Below, piece after piece: positions 45,293-56,933 of a stretch of DNA of 64,000 nucleotides. How positions within the stretch are numbered: position 1 is the stretch's first letter; every line of letters begins with the position of its first letter. The notes under the pieces were generated by a model that saw only the letters and a program-made list of their open reading frames with translations, was not told the origin of the DNA and did no database searches. A program made the position numbers and the translations under genes. Origin of the DNA: Cladosporium sp. IMV 00045 (taxonomy: Eukaryota > Ascomycota > Dothideomycetes > Cladosporiales > Cladosporiaceae); the NCBI GenBank assembly GCA_001931905.2, contig MSJI02000924.1, positions 1 through 64,000 of the forward strand. Direction: 5' to 3'.

Positions 45293-47604
45293 GGCGAGGG
45301 GATGGGGATTGGATTGGGGAGGGTGGGACGTTCTCTATGATTGGGCTGGGGTTTTTCTTTGGTTTTGGTTTAGTGCTTTTTCTTCTCTTGTGGAATCTCT
45401 GATTTGGTTTTTTGCCCTTTTGTTCGAGGGGGTGGGAAAGGGGGACGAGGGAAGGGGAGAGTCACGCTAAGGATTTTTCTTTGTAGTCTGCTACTCATCA
45501 TTGAGCGTTCTCGTATGTCATTCGCATCCTTTCCAAGAAGAGAAGGTTCATCCGCGTACCTATACATGAGGCATCACAGGTTTTCCTATTCTCTTTCCTC
45601 CCCGTGCAACTTCCACATTCCTGCGTGTCGCTTTTGTTCAAGATGGGCTTCGGGGGGCGGATGATGAGATAGGCAGATTTGGTTAACCTTACATTCCCGA
45701 AGTTATCAGAAGATGATGGAAAGAGAAGAAATGAGAAACGGAGGATCGGGGGAAGAGTGAGAGATTTGCAACCGAATCCTAGCGTTGGAGCAATGAGATG
45801 GCAGATGAAGTAGGAACCATTACATGGGTCGATCTGTCATGTTGTCTATCCACCAGTAGGTGGAGAGGGTGCGTGAAATGAGTAATGAGAAATCAGTTTC
45901 TTTTCTCGTTCCACTTGGAGATAAGACATAGTGGTAGATTGAGAGGTTGAATGAAACGAATACTGGAAGGTCGGGTTTGTTCTCGTTGCACTGCCTCTTT
46001 GTGAACGAGTCGATCAATTCCGTTCAGACGCAGGCCGAATAGCATGCCAAGCCTATGTCTTTCTGTGTCTCTGTCTCTATGAGTTTTGCAGGGAGGAAGG
46101 CATACGGGCATTCAGGCTCGAGGTTATCGATGTGATGAGCTTGCAGCTGAGTGATGACTGAATGAACCGGCGCGCATTTGCATTTTCTTGGACGTTAGTG
46201 CTGTGCCTTTTGGTACAATAAGGCAGGCAGAGCACCCTCGCCACTTCCTTTATTTACCTAGATGTAAGACCTTCGTTTCGTCTCGTCTCGCATCATCTCG
46301 CATCGTACACACTACCAAGTCGCCCTTTCGATGCAAAAGATCAGCGGTTAAAGAGCACCTTATTGATACGCGGCATTGATCTACTTCCGACTCCCGTCTT
46401 ATCGTGATCTCGTCACCCTCGACACACCAAGTGTTTAGAGAAAGTAAAATAAACAAGCATCTTCACACGTACCCTACCTGTCCTTGTCCCTGTCTCTGCC
46501 CACTGTCTTCGACCTTGTTCTCGACGTGATATCCCTGTCCCTGTGCCGCTTTGCTGACTTGACCGTGTCGATCTTCATGTACCTATACATGCTGCAAGAC
46601 CCGGCAGAACACGACCTCCCGATCTGCCGTCTTTTCACGTTCGTTTTACGTTTTCGTGTAACGGCCGTACCTACATCGAATAAGCTTTCGTGCATTCATG
46701 CCGTAAGCGCTGTATGCATTCATGACCACGGCATGACGCGGGCACGGCATGTAAGTATACATGCAATGTTTGACCACCCCACGCAACAGCACATGCATGA
46801 AGAGGAATAAGGAATCAGATGCATATGTGAGGCGTGCGGTATTCCCCGCGGTTGGCTGGTTGGGTCGATTGTTCTGGCTCCGTGTTGTGGGTGCAGCCTT
46901 GTACCTTCTGTGGATGTAGACTAGATTGGTTGCTTTTCCGCGCGATTGATTGAGTGGTTGATCGTTGCAGCGGAGGTGCTCGTTTGTTTGACCCGTTTGG
47001 GATTGGGATACATGTGAACGTTGTTGAAGTGGAGGGTATTGGTCCTCGGGTGTCGATCAATTGATCGATGCGCCTGCGAACATGTGGCATGGGATGTAGG
47101 ACAGCATCGATCCGCCGACATGCTCATCACAATATACGTAGAAAGGTCATTGTTTAATTACACTGCCGTTTGAGCCGGCATGACAGTCGGAATTGACACA
47201 ATCATGGTGTTTGGTTCAGCCGTCGAACCATTGATTTGGGGTTGTTAGGGTTAGGGTCTGCCTAAGATGTCTCTTGGTCGAATAGCTCGTCTGTCCGATG
47301 CGTCAGTAGATCGATGAGTGCGTTTACTCACCAATGAGTATCGAGAAGTACAACTGATGAGAGTGTCAAGATCCTACAATTCCACCATTTATTAGGTGAA
47401 GTACTGTCTTTACCAATGACCACGCCCATCCGAACCTCGGCTCCATCGGCTTTCCCAAACTGGAACCTGACCTTCAAACGCCGGAGCAAGCAACCTCATC
47501 TGTACAATCGCAGCAATCACACCGCACTCCTATCGGCGTAGAAATACCACATACGCGCAAAAACATCACAAATGCAATAGCGCGTCCAAGACACCGCAAA
47601 AGAA
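45293..47604. other. Intergenic, 2.3 kb
   Basis: No protein-like frame is seen. It contains CT/GT-rich stretches (e.g. TCTCGCATC repeats near 46283-46302 and CCTGTCC/CTGTCTC words near 46487-46500) and two adjacent TTAGGG units at 47245-47256. It holds the 3' flank of the sterol-transfer gene and the promoter of the PEX26-like gene. Confidence 0.45.
47245..47256. repeat. Two TTAGGG units (telobox-like)
   Basis: TTAGGGTTAGGG occurs once. It is too short for a relic telomere. Such teloboxes occur in promoters, and this one is 349 nt before the PEX26-like start. Confidence 0.5.
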
Positions 47605-48954
47605 ATGCCCGCCCGCGTCACAACGCTCACGGAGAGGCACCCCAACGCAATGGACACCTCACCCTCGGACTCCGCCTACCTCTCCTCCTCGCTCTCCTCG
47701 CTCTCGCGCTCCCGCAGCTCCAACAACCTCATCGTGCGCACCTACAAGCAAGCCACGCAGCTGTACCTGACGCGCCGCTTCCGCGAAGCCTGGGACGTGC
47801 TGGAGACGATCGTGAGCGCCGGCGGAGCGGACTCATTCGGTCAAGAGCAGCAAGGTCCGGATGGCGTGGCGCCCGTCGCGCAGAGCTCGCGAGGCACGCG
47901 CACCAAAGTCTGGGTTTTCTACCTGAGTCTGATCCACGCTGTGGTGGAGCTGGGGCCTGAAGAAGGTGGGAAAGAGTTTGGGGATGTGGATTTGTGGAAG
48001 GGGATCGCGAGGAAAGCGCGTGAAGGGCTGGCTTGGGAGGAGATAGTGTCGAGGGGCTACGCTGGGCAAGAAGGAGAGGTGGATGCGGAGGTTGTGGTCA
48101 ATCTGGCTACGTTGCTGCTGGGCCATATGCCTGATCAGGGGGTCAATCAGGGCAGGCTTGAGAGCTACCTGGCTAGCAGTGAGGATGCTGGAGCCGCGGT
48201 GGGATATGATGGGGTGAGCACGCCGATGAGCGCGCATAGCGCTAGTCCTAAGGCGTTGCAGGCTAGGGTTAAGGTATTGGAGTTGTACGCTCTGCACGTT
48301 CTGCCGGAGTTGGGAGAGTGGGAGTATGCGAGGGAGTTTGTAGAGGGGTGTGGAAATCTGGACGAGGAGAGGAAGGAAGCTTTTCTTGCTGCTCTAGAAG
48401 GGTTGAAGGAGGAGAGGGAGGGACTCAAGCAGAGGGAGGTCGAGTTGCAGGAGCAGAGGGAGAGGGAGATGTTGGAGGCGACGAAGAAGCGCGAGGAGGA
48501 AGAGAAGAGGCGTGTGGAAGAGGTCGAGGAGCCCGAGAGGCAGCAGCAGCGTGAGCAGCAACAGAGGGCGAATGCTGCAAAGACAGCGTCCAATACTGCC
48601 ACCAACAGCGATACTCGAGGCGGCAATGCCAACAACAACAGCACAGCAAACGGCCACGCTCGCAGCAATCACCAACAACCGCCCTCACGCTCAGCACGCA
48701 AACCCACCCCGTCATCCCCACAAAAACCAGCAGCAAACGCAACCCTCCTCACCCGCCTTGTGACTCTAGCCCAGCACATGCGAAAGAACCTCGTGCCCTC
48801 TCTCCTCAGCACACGCCTGCTAATGTTCCTCCTCGCCTTCGCTCTGTTGGCCATGCGCCGCGACATGCGCGTGAGACTACGCCGCGCTCTGGGCGACGGC
48901 TGGGCCAAAGTCCGCCGCACGGTGGGCATGGGCGTCAAGGTCAGCTATGTCTGA
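47605..48954 (+). CDS. PEX26-like tail-anchored peroxin
   Basis: One exon encodes 449 residues. Residues about 40-75 read VRTYKQATQLYLTRRFREAW and then VLETIVSAG, the TPR-like start known from filamentous-fungal PEX26 (functional counterpart of yeast Pex15). The central part is helical up to about 275 (ELYALHVLPELGEWEYAREF). A highly charged Glu/Arg coiled coil follows (about 275-325), then a Gln/Asn-rich disordered linker. One membrane helix lies near residues 405-420 (LLMFLLAFALLAM), flanked by arginines, with 30 basic residues after it. The tail-anchor topology fits docking of the Pex1-Pex6 AAA complex at the peroxisome. A second in-frame ATG at codon 15 is possible. Identification rests on layout and the N-terminal motif, not on alignment. 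Confidence 0.7.
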   Translation: MPARVTTLTERHPNAMDTSPSDSAYLSSSLSSLSRSRSSNNLIVRTYKQATQLYLTRRFREAWDVLETIVSAGGADSFGQEQQGPDGVAPVAQSSRGTRTKVWVFYLSLIHAVVELGPEEGGKEFGDVDLWKGIARKAREGLAWEEIVSRGYAGQEGEVDAEVVVNLATLLLGHMPDQGVNQGRLESYLASSEDAGAAVGYDGVSTPMSAHSASPKALQARVKVLELYALHVLPELGEWEYAREFVEGCGNLDEERKEAFLAALEGLKEEREGLKQREVELQEQREREMLEATKKREEEEKRRVEEVEEPERQQQREQQQRANAAKTASNTATNSDTRGGNANNNSTANGHARSNHQQPPSRSARKPTPSSPQKPAANATLLTRLVTLAQHMRKNLVPSLLSTRLLMFLLAFALLAMRRDMRVRLRRALGDGWAKVRRTVGMGVKVSYV

Positions 48955-49062
48955 GGCGGATGGTAGAAGCAGATGTAGAACCCAGTACATTTGTTTGTGA
49001 TATTGGCAATAGACATTGATTATTATTGGACTGATACTTCTGTTTCTGTACGATAAAAAATT

Positions 49063-49359
49063 TCACAACACTGCTCTCCATGACCGCTCGTCCTCGTCTT
49101 TTCCACCGAGCTTCTCCGAATTCGACGTAGAATTTGCCCCAGCTCGCATAACAACCCCCAACACCATGACCCAATCCCTCGGGCTCATCAGACCATCCAT
49201 CACAGACAAACCACAGATAATCACCAGGGCCAACATAATCTTCACCAAGAAAGGGGAAACCCCAGCGAGATCCACATCTTCTTCTCTTCTTCTGCTAGTT
49301 GCTGCTGGTTGCTGTCTGCTGATACCACTATAACCCCGGGGGAAATTTGATATAGACAA
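49063..49359 (-). CDS. Candidate small two-helix membrane protein
   Basis: A 98-codon frame reads polar residues, then FLVKIMLALVIICGLSVMDG and SPRDWVMVLGVVMRAG, then a polar tail with an acidic run. Two hydrophobic segments separated by a conserved-looking SPRDW turn, and a clean stop, suggest a real small protein. I do not recognise the family. An upstream exon may exist, since the first 30 residues are low-quality. It converges on the PEX26-like gene with about 108 nt between the stops. Confidence 0.3.
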   Translation of the reverse strand: MSISNFPRGYSGISRQQPAATSRRREEDVDLAGVSPFLVKIMLALVIICGLSVMDGLMSPRDWVMVLGVVMRAGANSTSNSEKLGGKDEDERSWRAVL

Positions 49360-49427
49360 GGACCAGGCAGAAGAAAGCAGGCAACATTATTCATGCATTT
49401 TCCCAGCCCTCTGGCTGAGAGGCACGT

Positions 49428-49453
49428 ACACACGCACGCACGCACGCTCGCTC
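49428..49453. repeat. CACG/CTCG microsatellite
   Basis: A short imperfect tetranucleotide run (ACGC repeats passing into TCGC) in non-coding sequence. Confidence 0.75.
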
Positions 49454-52400
49454 GGTGGCCTATTCTGCGCTCAGATTCGACCGTGCTGCACAGTCGCTGC
49501 AGAGCAACGCAATCGTTGAACAATCAATCCCCCTGGCGGTGATGGTGGCGAGGTGTTGCGTCAGAGAGTCGATAGTGAGGAAGTCAGGGGGTGAAGACCG
49601 GCGGAGCGGATTGGGAAATGATATTGAGGAAGAGCAGGATAGATCCTGGCTTGTTGGAGCACAGGCAGACCCAAATTGGCAGAGAGCATCTATTTCCTAT
49701 CGCAACTATGCGTTTCGTTGTTCTTTCCTTGGCAGGTCTTTGGCCTTTTCGGGTATTTGCATAGCATAGCCCTCTTGCACGCCGCCAATAATGCAATGTC
49801 TCCAAGAAAAGAAAAGAAACATGACTCGAATGGAAAGCACGTATTGGAAATACATGCATGCATGCGAGGCTCATGGCGTGCATGACTTTCTTGTCTGTGA
49901 TGATCATAATGTTTCAGGTGACAGATCGCCTATTGCATATCGCACTGGGGCACGTATGTTGGCACAGGGAAGCGGGAGAGATCGAAGAAGAACGAGACAG
50001 ACAGCAAGGCCTCCCTTTCCCCAAAGGAGACCATGCACTTGCCTTCTTTAGCCCCGGCGACTCGGGGCTGTGAAGCTATGTTTAACGTAGACATGCAGCG
50101 CATGCATATGCACATAGCCTCGATGGGCTGAGCAGATCTACTGCGCGGACGACGCAGGTACACCCGTGCCCGTCGTCGCCCTTCGCCCTCGCTGTCGCCA
50201 CTGATGCTATTGTTGATGCTGCTGCTTGCCGCTACTGCTGCTATGGCCTTGCTTTGCTTTTCCCAACAAGAGAGGCAAATTGCCACGGACGCACGAGCGA
50301 GGGGCTGGGTTAGATACGATAGTGTGGTGGTAGCAGCGGGCGACGGCGGCGATGGCCAGGACAATGGTGGTGGCGAAAGACCGCGCAAGGCCAGCCTAGT
50401 GACGACAGCGTGTGGTATAGTACCTCTCCGCTGGGATTTCGGTGGTGGAGCGCGCAATTCCGGGAGAGAGGAGGCGTAAATCTTCTGGCTGTCGAGAGGA
50501 GGTATAGCGGGAATCGTGCTATACATACCGCAGATCTGTACATTTCAAATGAACTGTTCTGGAAACAAAAAGGGATAGGATTGTTCTTTTGCGAAGACGG
50601 GAGAGGCCGCTGGTGGTGGCGGGTACCTTGCGTATTCTCGATTGAGATGTGCTCTTGCATGTTTCAGGAGACGATGGGGTTATCATAGCAGTCGTTGTGA
50701 TATTGTTCTTGGGCTGTGGATCTTCTTTTGGAATGCCAGGCACAGAACTGTGCTGATTGCTGCAGGAACGAAGCTGCAGCTTGCGCAGGGGGGAGTGTCG
50801 GCATATCGCTGGTGTGTGTGTGGGTGTGTCGGAGAGTATCTTCCTGCAGGGAAGGCGTGTATCTGTTATAGAGTGGGTTCCGCGGTGTTAAACTTGACGC
50901 TGGGCCAGATACCGACGACGGGGTGTGAAGTTCGAGCAGCGTCTCCAGGTGGCGATGGCAATGAGACTGTCTTGCCTTGATGCAACGGACGGACTTGAGG
51001 CCGAGTCGATGGTTGAAGACATGAATGTGACGGTCTCACATTGTGCGAACGTTGTCTCTTCGCTGCTCATCTGACGAACTGGTATCTTGGGCCCCGTTGG
51101 CTCATTTTCCCTGGTACTCTCCCAAGTCTTACCACTCGAGCTCTGTCATGACCCGTCCAGGTTTAGCCAAAACTGACTACTGAACGCCCCAACGTCTAAG
51201 GGTGCTCGCGGATGGCGCAACCCGCCTGTTCCGACGCTCTCCAGACAGGTGGTAACCATGGTTCGGTCCCGATGAAGCGGGAAAGCTTCAAGACCTGATG
51301 CTTGCGCGGGTCGTGGTCCGGCTACGCAGGTGCGCAGTGCGTGGGACTCATTGACTGAACCCAGGTCCTGTGCCTGCAGTAGTACAGTCACTGAGGCAAG
51401 GCCTAAAGTGAATGTGCGTCTTCCGATTGTGGGCTGTGATATTGAGGCGTGGGTTGAGATATAGCTCCGGGGCGCGCACCTGGGCCCAGCTGGTTGTATC
51501 GAGCATTGTAGATGCCGTTAAAGTTGGAGTCAGCTGGGGAGATCGACCAGTACCAGAGTTCAGGGCCTTGTCGAGTGAAGGAGCTTGTCTCGGAATTGCC
51601 GGTCTTGATATTGATCCACCCTGCTATAGTCGCTGAGAATGCCCTCCCTACCAAAGATGGCAGCCGTTCCGACCCAATCCGGAAGTTTTGGCGTCGATGA
51701 ACTGTAATATCAAGCAATGCCTGAATTGTCATCTGCCAAGAATTGATGTCGTTCGGGCGATGCTAACAGTCCACCGGGCCGAGTCAATGTCATCGTGCAG
51801 CATTGAGTGACAGTGTGAGGCGAAAAGACGGCTTCGCCCGAGATCCTACCCGCTTAGCAGGTAGCGAGATCGTCTTGCACGTTCCATTTGCGAAGATTAC
51901 CGCACCGGCTTGACCTAGTAGATGCAACAATGTGTTATAGGCCTACACCCTTGACGTTGGGTTGCGTCCCCAATTATGGGCTCGCTGCAGGCTTAGTGCG
52001 AATGGTTCCCGCCAGTTCGGATAGGGACCACATCGTGCATTGGTGCGGCCCGATTTTGGCGCGTCTGGCTCTATCGGCGCGCTCCAGTGGAGACATCTCC
52101 GGGGAGCACGGAATGCGGATCAGAGTGCTGGCTTCTGAATTAGAGTTTCGTCCAAATACCAGATCAGTCAGTGCTCGCCTGAAGAGAGCGGAGACAGCTT
52201 GGCGACTGTTGAGGAGCGGAGCGAGCGGAGGTCTGCGCCGAGGTTGGTCAGGCTAAAGGGGGTTGATTGGAGGTCTAGCGGCCTGGATAGTACCAGACAT
52301 CGGTGAATTTCATCGCTCCCTGACTTGATTTTTGTAAAGCCAAGCAGCAAGTTGAGTCATGATGCTTCAGGAAGTCGGTTGCTAGAGCTCTTGGATGGGT

Positions 52401-53550
52401 GAGCTCTCTCAACGCACTGAAGAGCGGAATCTGAATCCATGGTTGTCGATGTTAGTCGAGGTCACTAGTAGACTGTGTGAAGGGAAAGAGAGGTACAAGT
52501 AGGGCAGCAGACCAGAGACTATCGCGCAATACGGTGTGGATTGGGTCGATGACCTGTGATGCCAAGTGGAAGGCAGACGAGAGTCTTGACTTGATGTGGC
52601 AGGTCTCGATGCTGGCAATGCTGCAGATCTTCATCCACATGTGCAAGTACGACATTGCTGGCGATGCTCTGTTTTGGGTGCCCGAAGCGTCTTCACCGTA
52701 TCGTTGAAGAGAGGGACTGGAACATCGCGATAGTATGTCGCACCAGGCGGTATGCGACGTCTTCGCTGACCGCAAATTCGAATGCATGCATGCAAGCGTG
52801 AATACATACAGCAAATGCAGCTGCAAAGTGTCTCATGTGCAGAGCAGGGTATGCTGTATGCGCTGGATGAAACCATCGCTGCTCTCACGCAAATTGACCG
52901 CTCAAGCGACTGGTCTGTTATTACCAGGGTCGACATGCACATCAGCTTGGAGAGCTTTGGAGAGGTGTCGCACATGCGCATCACTGCTTCGTCTGCATGG
53001 CCTGGATCATCTACAGTCAAGTGAATGCATGCTTGACCGACTTCCGACAGATCAGAAGAACGTGAAGACATCGACTTGGCCATCAAGACCGATGTACCAG
53101 ACGATCGTTGACTCCCTCTCCCCCTCTCCAGCCTTGTCAAAGGTGGTACCAGTGGTAGAGCTCGTGTCTATCTGTACGCCATTCGCTGGCAGCCTTACGT
53201 TGTCTCTGTCTGCCTTCCCTCAGCAGCCGGAAGCAGAAATGATTTTTTAAGAGCCTCATTTTCAACCCGTGTCATGCCATGCTCGCCCGAGCGTGACCGT
53301 GAAGGAGGGCTAGCATGCTGGAAAATCTTCCGCGCAGATGATTCAACCATAAGGAGATCCAGATTGCGGACGGAGGCGATAGGCAGTGCTGAACTTCATC
53401 CTTCGCGGCCTGCAGAAAGTGCACGGTCCGAGTACCACCGGCGAAGCTGTCTCTTTATCGGCTGGCGGATGCTGGTTTCCGGCAAACTCTATATCAGCTC
53501 CACAGCTGGAGCGCGGCATAGGTGTTCGTCCGGATTGTGTTGTTCATGGA

Positions 53551-53574
53551 GCGAGTGGATAAAGCGAGTGGATA
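53551..53574. repeat. Short tandem repeat, 2 copies
   Basis: GCGAGTGGATA occurs twice with a two-base spacer. It is a minor duplication in non-coding sequence. Confidence 0.7.
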
Positions 53575-56500
53575 TTTCAGACACTCGTCCGACGTTCTAC
53601 AGTGCTAATATGCAAGACATAGCACGCGGTGCAACAGTCCACACGTGTAAGGCGGCGACCGAGTCGTAGTTGATGGTCGTGGCATCGCCCGAGAAGATGT
53701 GCAGTGATGCATCCGGATCCTAAGCGAGGGCAAGAGCTGCCTTGGTCGATGCTGTAGGGCAGGACAAGCGATGACAAGCATGGATACGAATACCGTTGTG
53801 ATCGGTCGTCATGGATTCGTCTACGAATGGTTAAGAGTGCATGTAGAGTGTTGTAGTAGCTCTTGGGCAGGCCAACCACAATCGGGCTGCCTCCTACAGA
53901 ATCTGAGGAAGTATAGCGCCAAGCGGTGCCGAGACCCGCGAAGACCTGGATCGCTTGATGTCTCTCATGTTCAGAGCCGCAAGACGACCCAGCACCAAGG
54001 AATGGAAATGTGTTGAGAGATCAAGGATGGCACGGATTGAGGAGCATCAGGGAGCCGAAGGGCGCCACTGGGAAGTATGATGATATTCATCAAAGGCCAC
54101 CATCACCATCTCATCCTGGTACACCAGCAATACGGTCGACCCGACTCAGGACCTCCTAGTGATAGTAGCATTCTCACAAATGACGAGCTAAGATGTCTGG
54201 CATATACGACGGGACGCCGCGGGCCTTGACGGGCGGCACGGCACTCCACCAGATCGATGAAGGACATGACAAATGTCTCCTCTCAGGGCTAGTCGGCTGG
54301 GTCGAGCGAGATTGGGTACGCGATCTCTCGCCGGTCCAACAATCCTGCAAAAGTCATTCAATGAGGCCTCAGGCCGGATGTCTCTGTCATGTATGGATGA
54401 TGTTGTTGTCAAACGGAGCGTCCTCCGCATCCCGCGTGGGATAGCGCATTGCTGTGCAACCAAGGCTGGCGGTGTCGTGTGCCAGCTACCCAGAATCATG
54501 ACAGCGAGACAGACAGGCCTGCGGTCTCTGTGCAGTGGTGGGCGGCGCTGCATGCGCCTCGTCTGCAGTGTTGACAGACGCCTCGCGACCGCACTACAGG
54601 CTACAGCACCTCACTCATAGCCGAAGAGTCGCGAGAGAACCCCTCGAAGCCCCTCAAAACCCCTGTCCTTCAGACGCAGCCGCCGCTGCTTACAGTACAG
54701 TACGTACTCTATCGATCGAAAGTCATAATGATGAAGGGCAGACATGCCTGCCAACCGACGCCCCGGGCATGTCCGACGACAGCTTGCGCCATCGCGGACA
54801 GATCGCTCAGGATCTGTAGACCAGTCTAAGGGTGGCACTACTGTACCAGCCAGCAGGAAACAGAGGGCCCCGATTCACAAATGACAGGCCTTGCGAGCGC
54901 CTGGACAGAGTATGCCCTGCATGGGCTAAGAACGCACTATCGACGACTCGACGACGCTGTCGCGCGGCCCGCCCAGCCCAGCAGCCCTCTGAACGTTGGG
55001 TGAGGTCCCCCAGTACCTAGAGACCTAGGGCCCGAGTAGCGAGATGTTGGTTGATGCACCTGGCACCGCAACCAGCAGTCGCAACTCGCACGCGCTGCGC
55101 ACGCTGCGCCTGTATCATTGCTGCGGGCTTGCATGATTTGCTGCATCCTGCTGCAATGTCCCAGCTCGTCTCTACGGAGGCGAGTCCGATTTCTCGCCCA
55201 TCTGGAAGGGGTTGGAGCATCACATATCCAAGGCACGGTGTAACGTCTGGCGGTATCGGGAATCCCCCAAGCGATGACGGCATTGAGCCATTATTGGCCA
55301 TGTCGATGTCTGTCATACCGGCCGCGAGTCGTGTGTATGCCCGTTGCTGTACGGTGGGACAGCTCGTCATCAAGTACCTCCGCAGCCGTCTTTCACCCCT
55401 CTGGCTGGTGAACTCTAAACTCCTCATCAGCAGGCGACAGGCATGCATCCTCAGTCTCTACGTAAGACGGCTACGATCTAGTCTACCGCCTCACCTGGGC
55501 GGTCTGTCCAATGGTGAGCTGACTTTCTCCGCTCTGTGCCAGCGCAAGGCCCTTGATCGTGGTCGAAGGCAACACGCTCTTGCCAGACGGCATATCCCCT
55601 CGCCATGGCGCAGACTCGTCACTACTCGACGTTTGTCCAGCGTGCCTTTGACAGTTTTGTGTGTGTGAAGGCATCGTCCAACAATAGACTCAAGGGCAGG
55701 CTCTAGGCTAGCCCCAGCGGTCAACCTTCACAGAGGATATGCATTCACCAAGAAAGGCTGCCATCGGACGACGTTTCTGCCGACTAGAGTGAGCGGCCTC
55801 TCCCGTTCAAACGCTGCGATCTTGTTCACTAGACTGGGGATATCGAGGGCAGGGTATGGAGAGTTGAACTTTATTCTCCACTCGGCCTCTCCGCCTCGGT
55901 CGGGCATCTCATGGTAGCCAGCGCAGTCTCGAAAAAAAAAAATACATGATGGTCGGCACGATCTGGTCACCTCTTGGCCCACCAGGACTAGTTCCTGGGA
56001 CCGGGGTGGTTGGCCTCTAGCCTGCCGGGGCCCGGCCCAACCTCTGGTGAGACTCACCTGTCTGATATCGATTTCCCTATTATTGCATCGAGGACCCGAG
56101 CTGAACTAAATTCAATTTGTTTCAGTCTCAGGCGGTTGTCCTTTTTGTCACAGTCACGCCAGTCGACGATCCGGAACGCATCCGACAGCCGCATCAAATC
56201 TTTCTGTTGGCCCACCGTTAAATCTTGCTATAAGTCCACATAAGTCCTTGCGTCGCCTTGCATTCAGGCACGCCTTTAGCGCTTCCCGACGGCAACTATC
56301 TACGCAAATCCCCTGCTGGCCTCAACCAGATCGATCTTAACGATTGGAGGCGCTGTACCTTGCTATAACGCGGCACCGATCCGGATCCACGTACGCGTTA
56401 TTAGACTGTCGCCAGGTCTCCGCCCGGACGGTCCGCTTTGGAGACAACGGCATAGTCGACCGTGACCCTGCATCGCACCATCCACCGGGGAGGAGGCTGT

Positions 56501-56633
56501 GAGACCCGGGCTCTTGGGAAACATCGCCAGCGTGAGGAGTCAACCTTCTCAGGAGTCCACTTGGGATTACCCTTTCTGGTCAATGTGACAAAAGCTCATC
56601 TAGTTCAATCCGAGACCTGGTTCCAGTGAGACA

Positions 56634-56645
56634 CACATATATGTG
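56634..56645. promoter_or_regulatory. 12-bp palindrome CACATATATGTG
   Basis: A perfect palindrome with a TATATA core lies 289 nt before the start of the His-rich regulator. The TC-rich leader begins shortly after it. It could be a TATA element or a dimeric-factor site; that is inference. Confidence 0.35.
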
Positions 56646-56933
56646 AGCTTTGTCCCAGGGGAACGGTGGACCTTGATACTTCAACAACCAACACAGTCGT
56701 CCCTTATCTTCATCAGAGCCCTTATTATCCTCCCTCTTCACGTCGGTTTCACCTCACAACATTTCTTCTCATCAAAAAGCAGTTCGGTCTTCGACTTCAG
56801 ATCGCTCGATCACTTGCACCCTGCCGTCTGCATACCACCTTCAGCACTCTACAGACAAAACGACAACGATATATCGTTACGACCTCGATTTTCTTCGACA
56901 TACTCGACGTCAACAATACCAACAACCGCAACC

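Larger units (their letters stand above)
48955..56933. other. 8-kb region without convincing genes
   Basis: No frame here reads like a known protein, and I cannot build a multi-exon gene with confidence. Base composition is not AT-rich, so this is not obviously RIP-degraded repeat. It holds a CACG microsatellite, a short tandem repeat near 53551 and a run of A near 55933. The last 300 nt are TC-rich and are probably the promoter/5'UTR of the His-rich regulator. A candidate small membrane protein lies at the left end (separate entry). The rest could be a long regulatory region, long non-coding RNA or decayed genes. Confidence 0.4.

Noticed and set aside
47245..47256. Relic telomere
   Set aside because: Only two units and no degenerate copies around them.
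55051..55668. 205-codon frame on the plus strand with a competing 143-codon frame opposite
   Set aside because: Both strands are open, typical of GC-balanced non-coding sequence; neither translation resembles a protein.
48955..56933. RIP-mutated transposon remnant
   Set aside because: RIP leaves AT-rich, TA-enriched sequence; this region keeps a GC level like its neighbours by eye.
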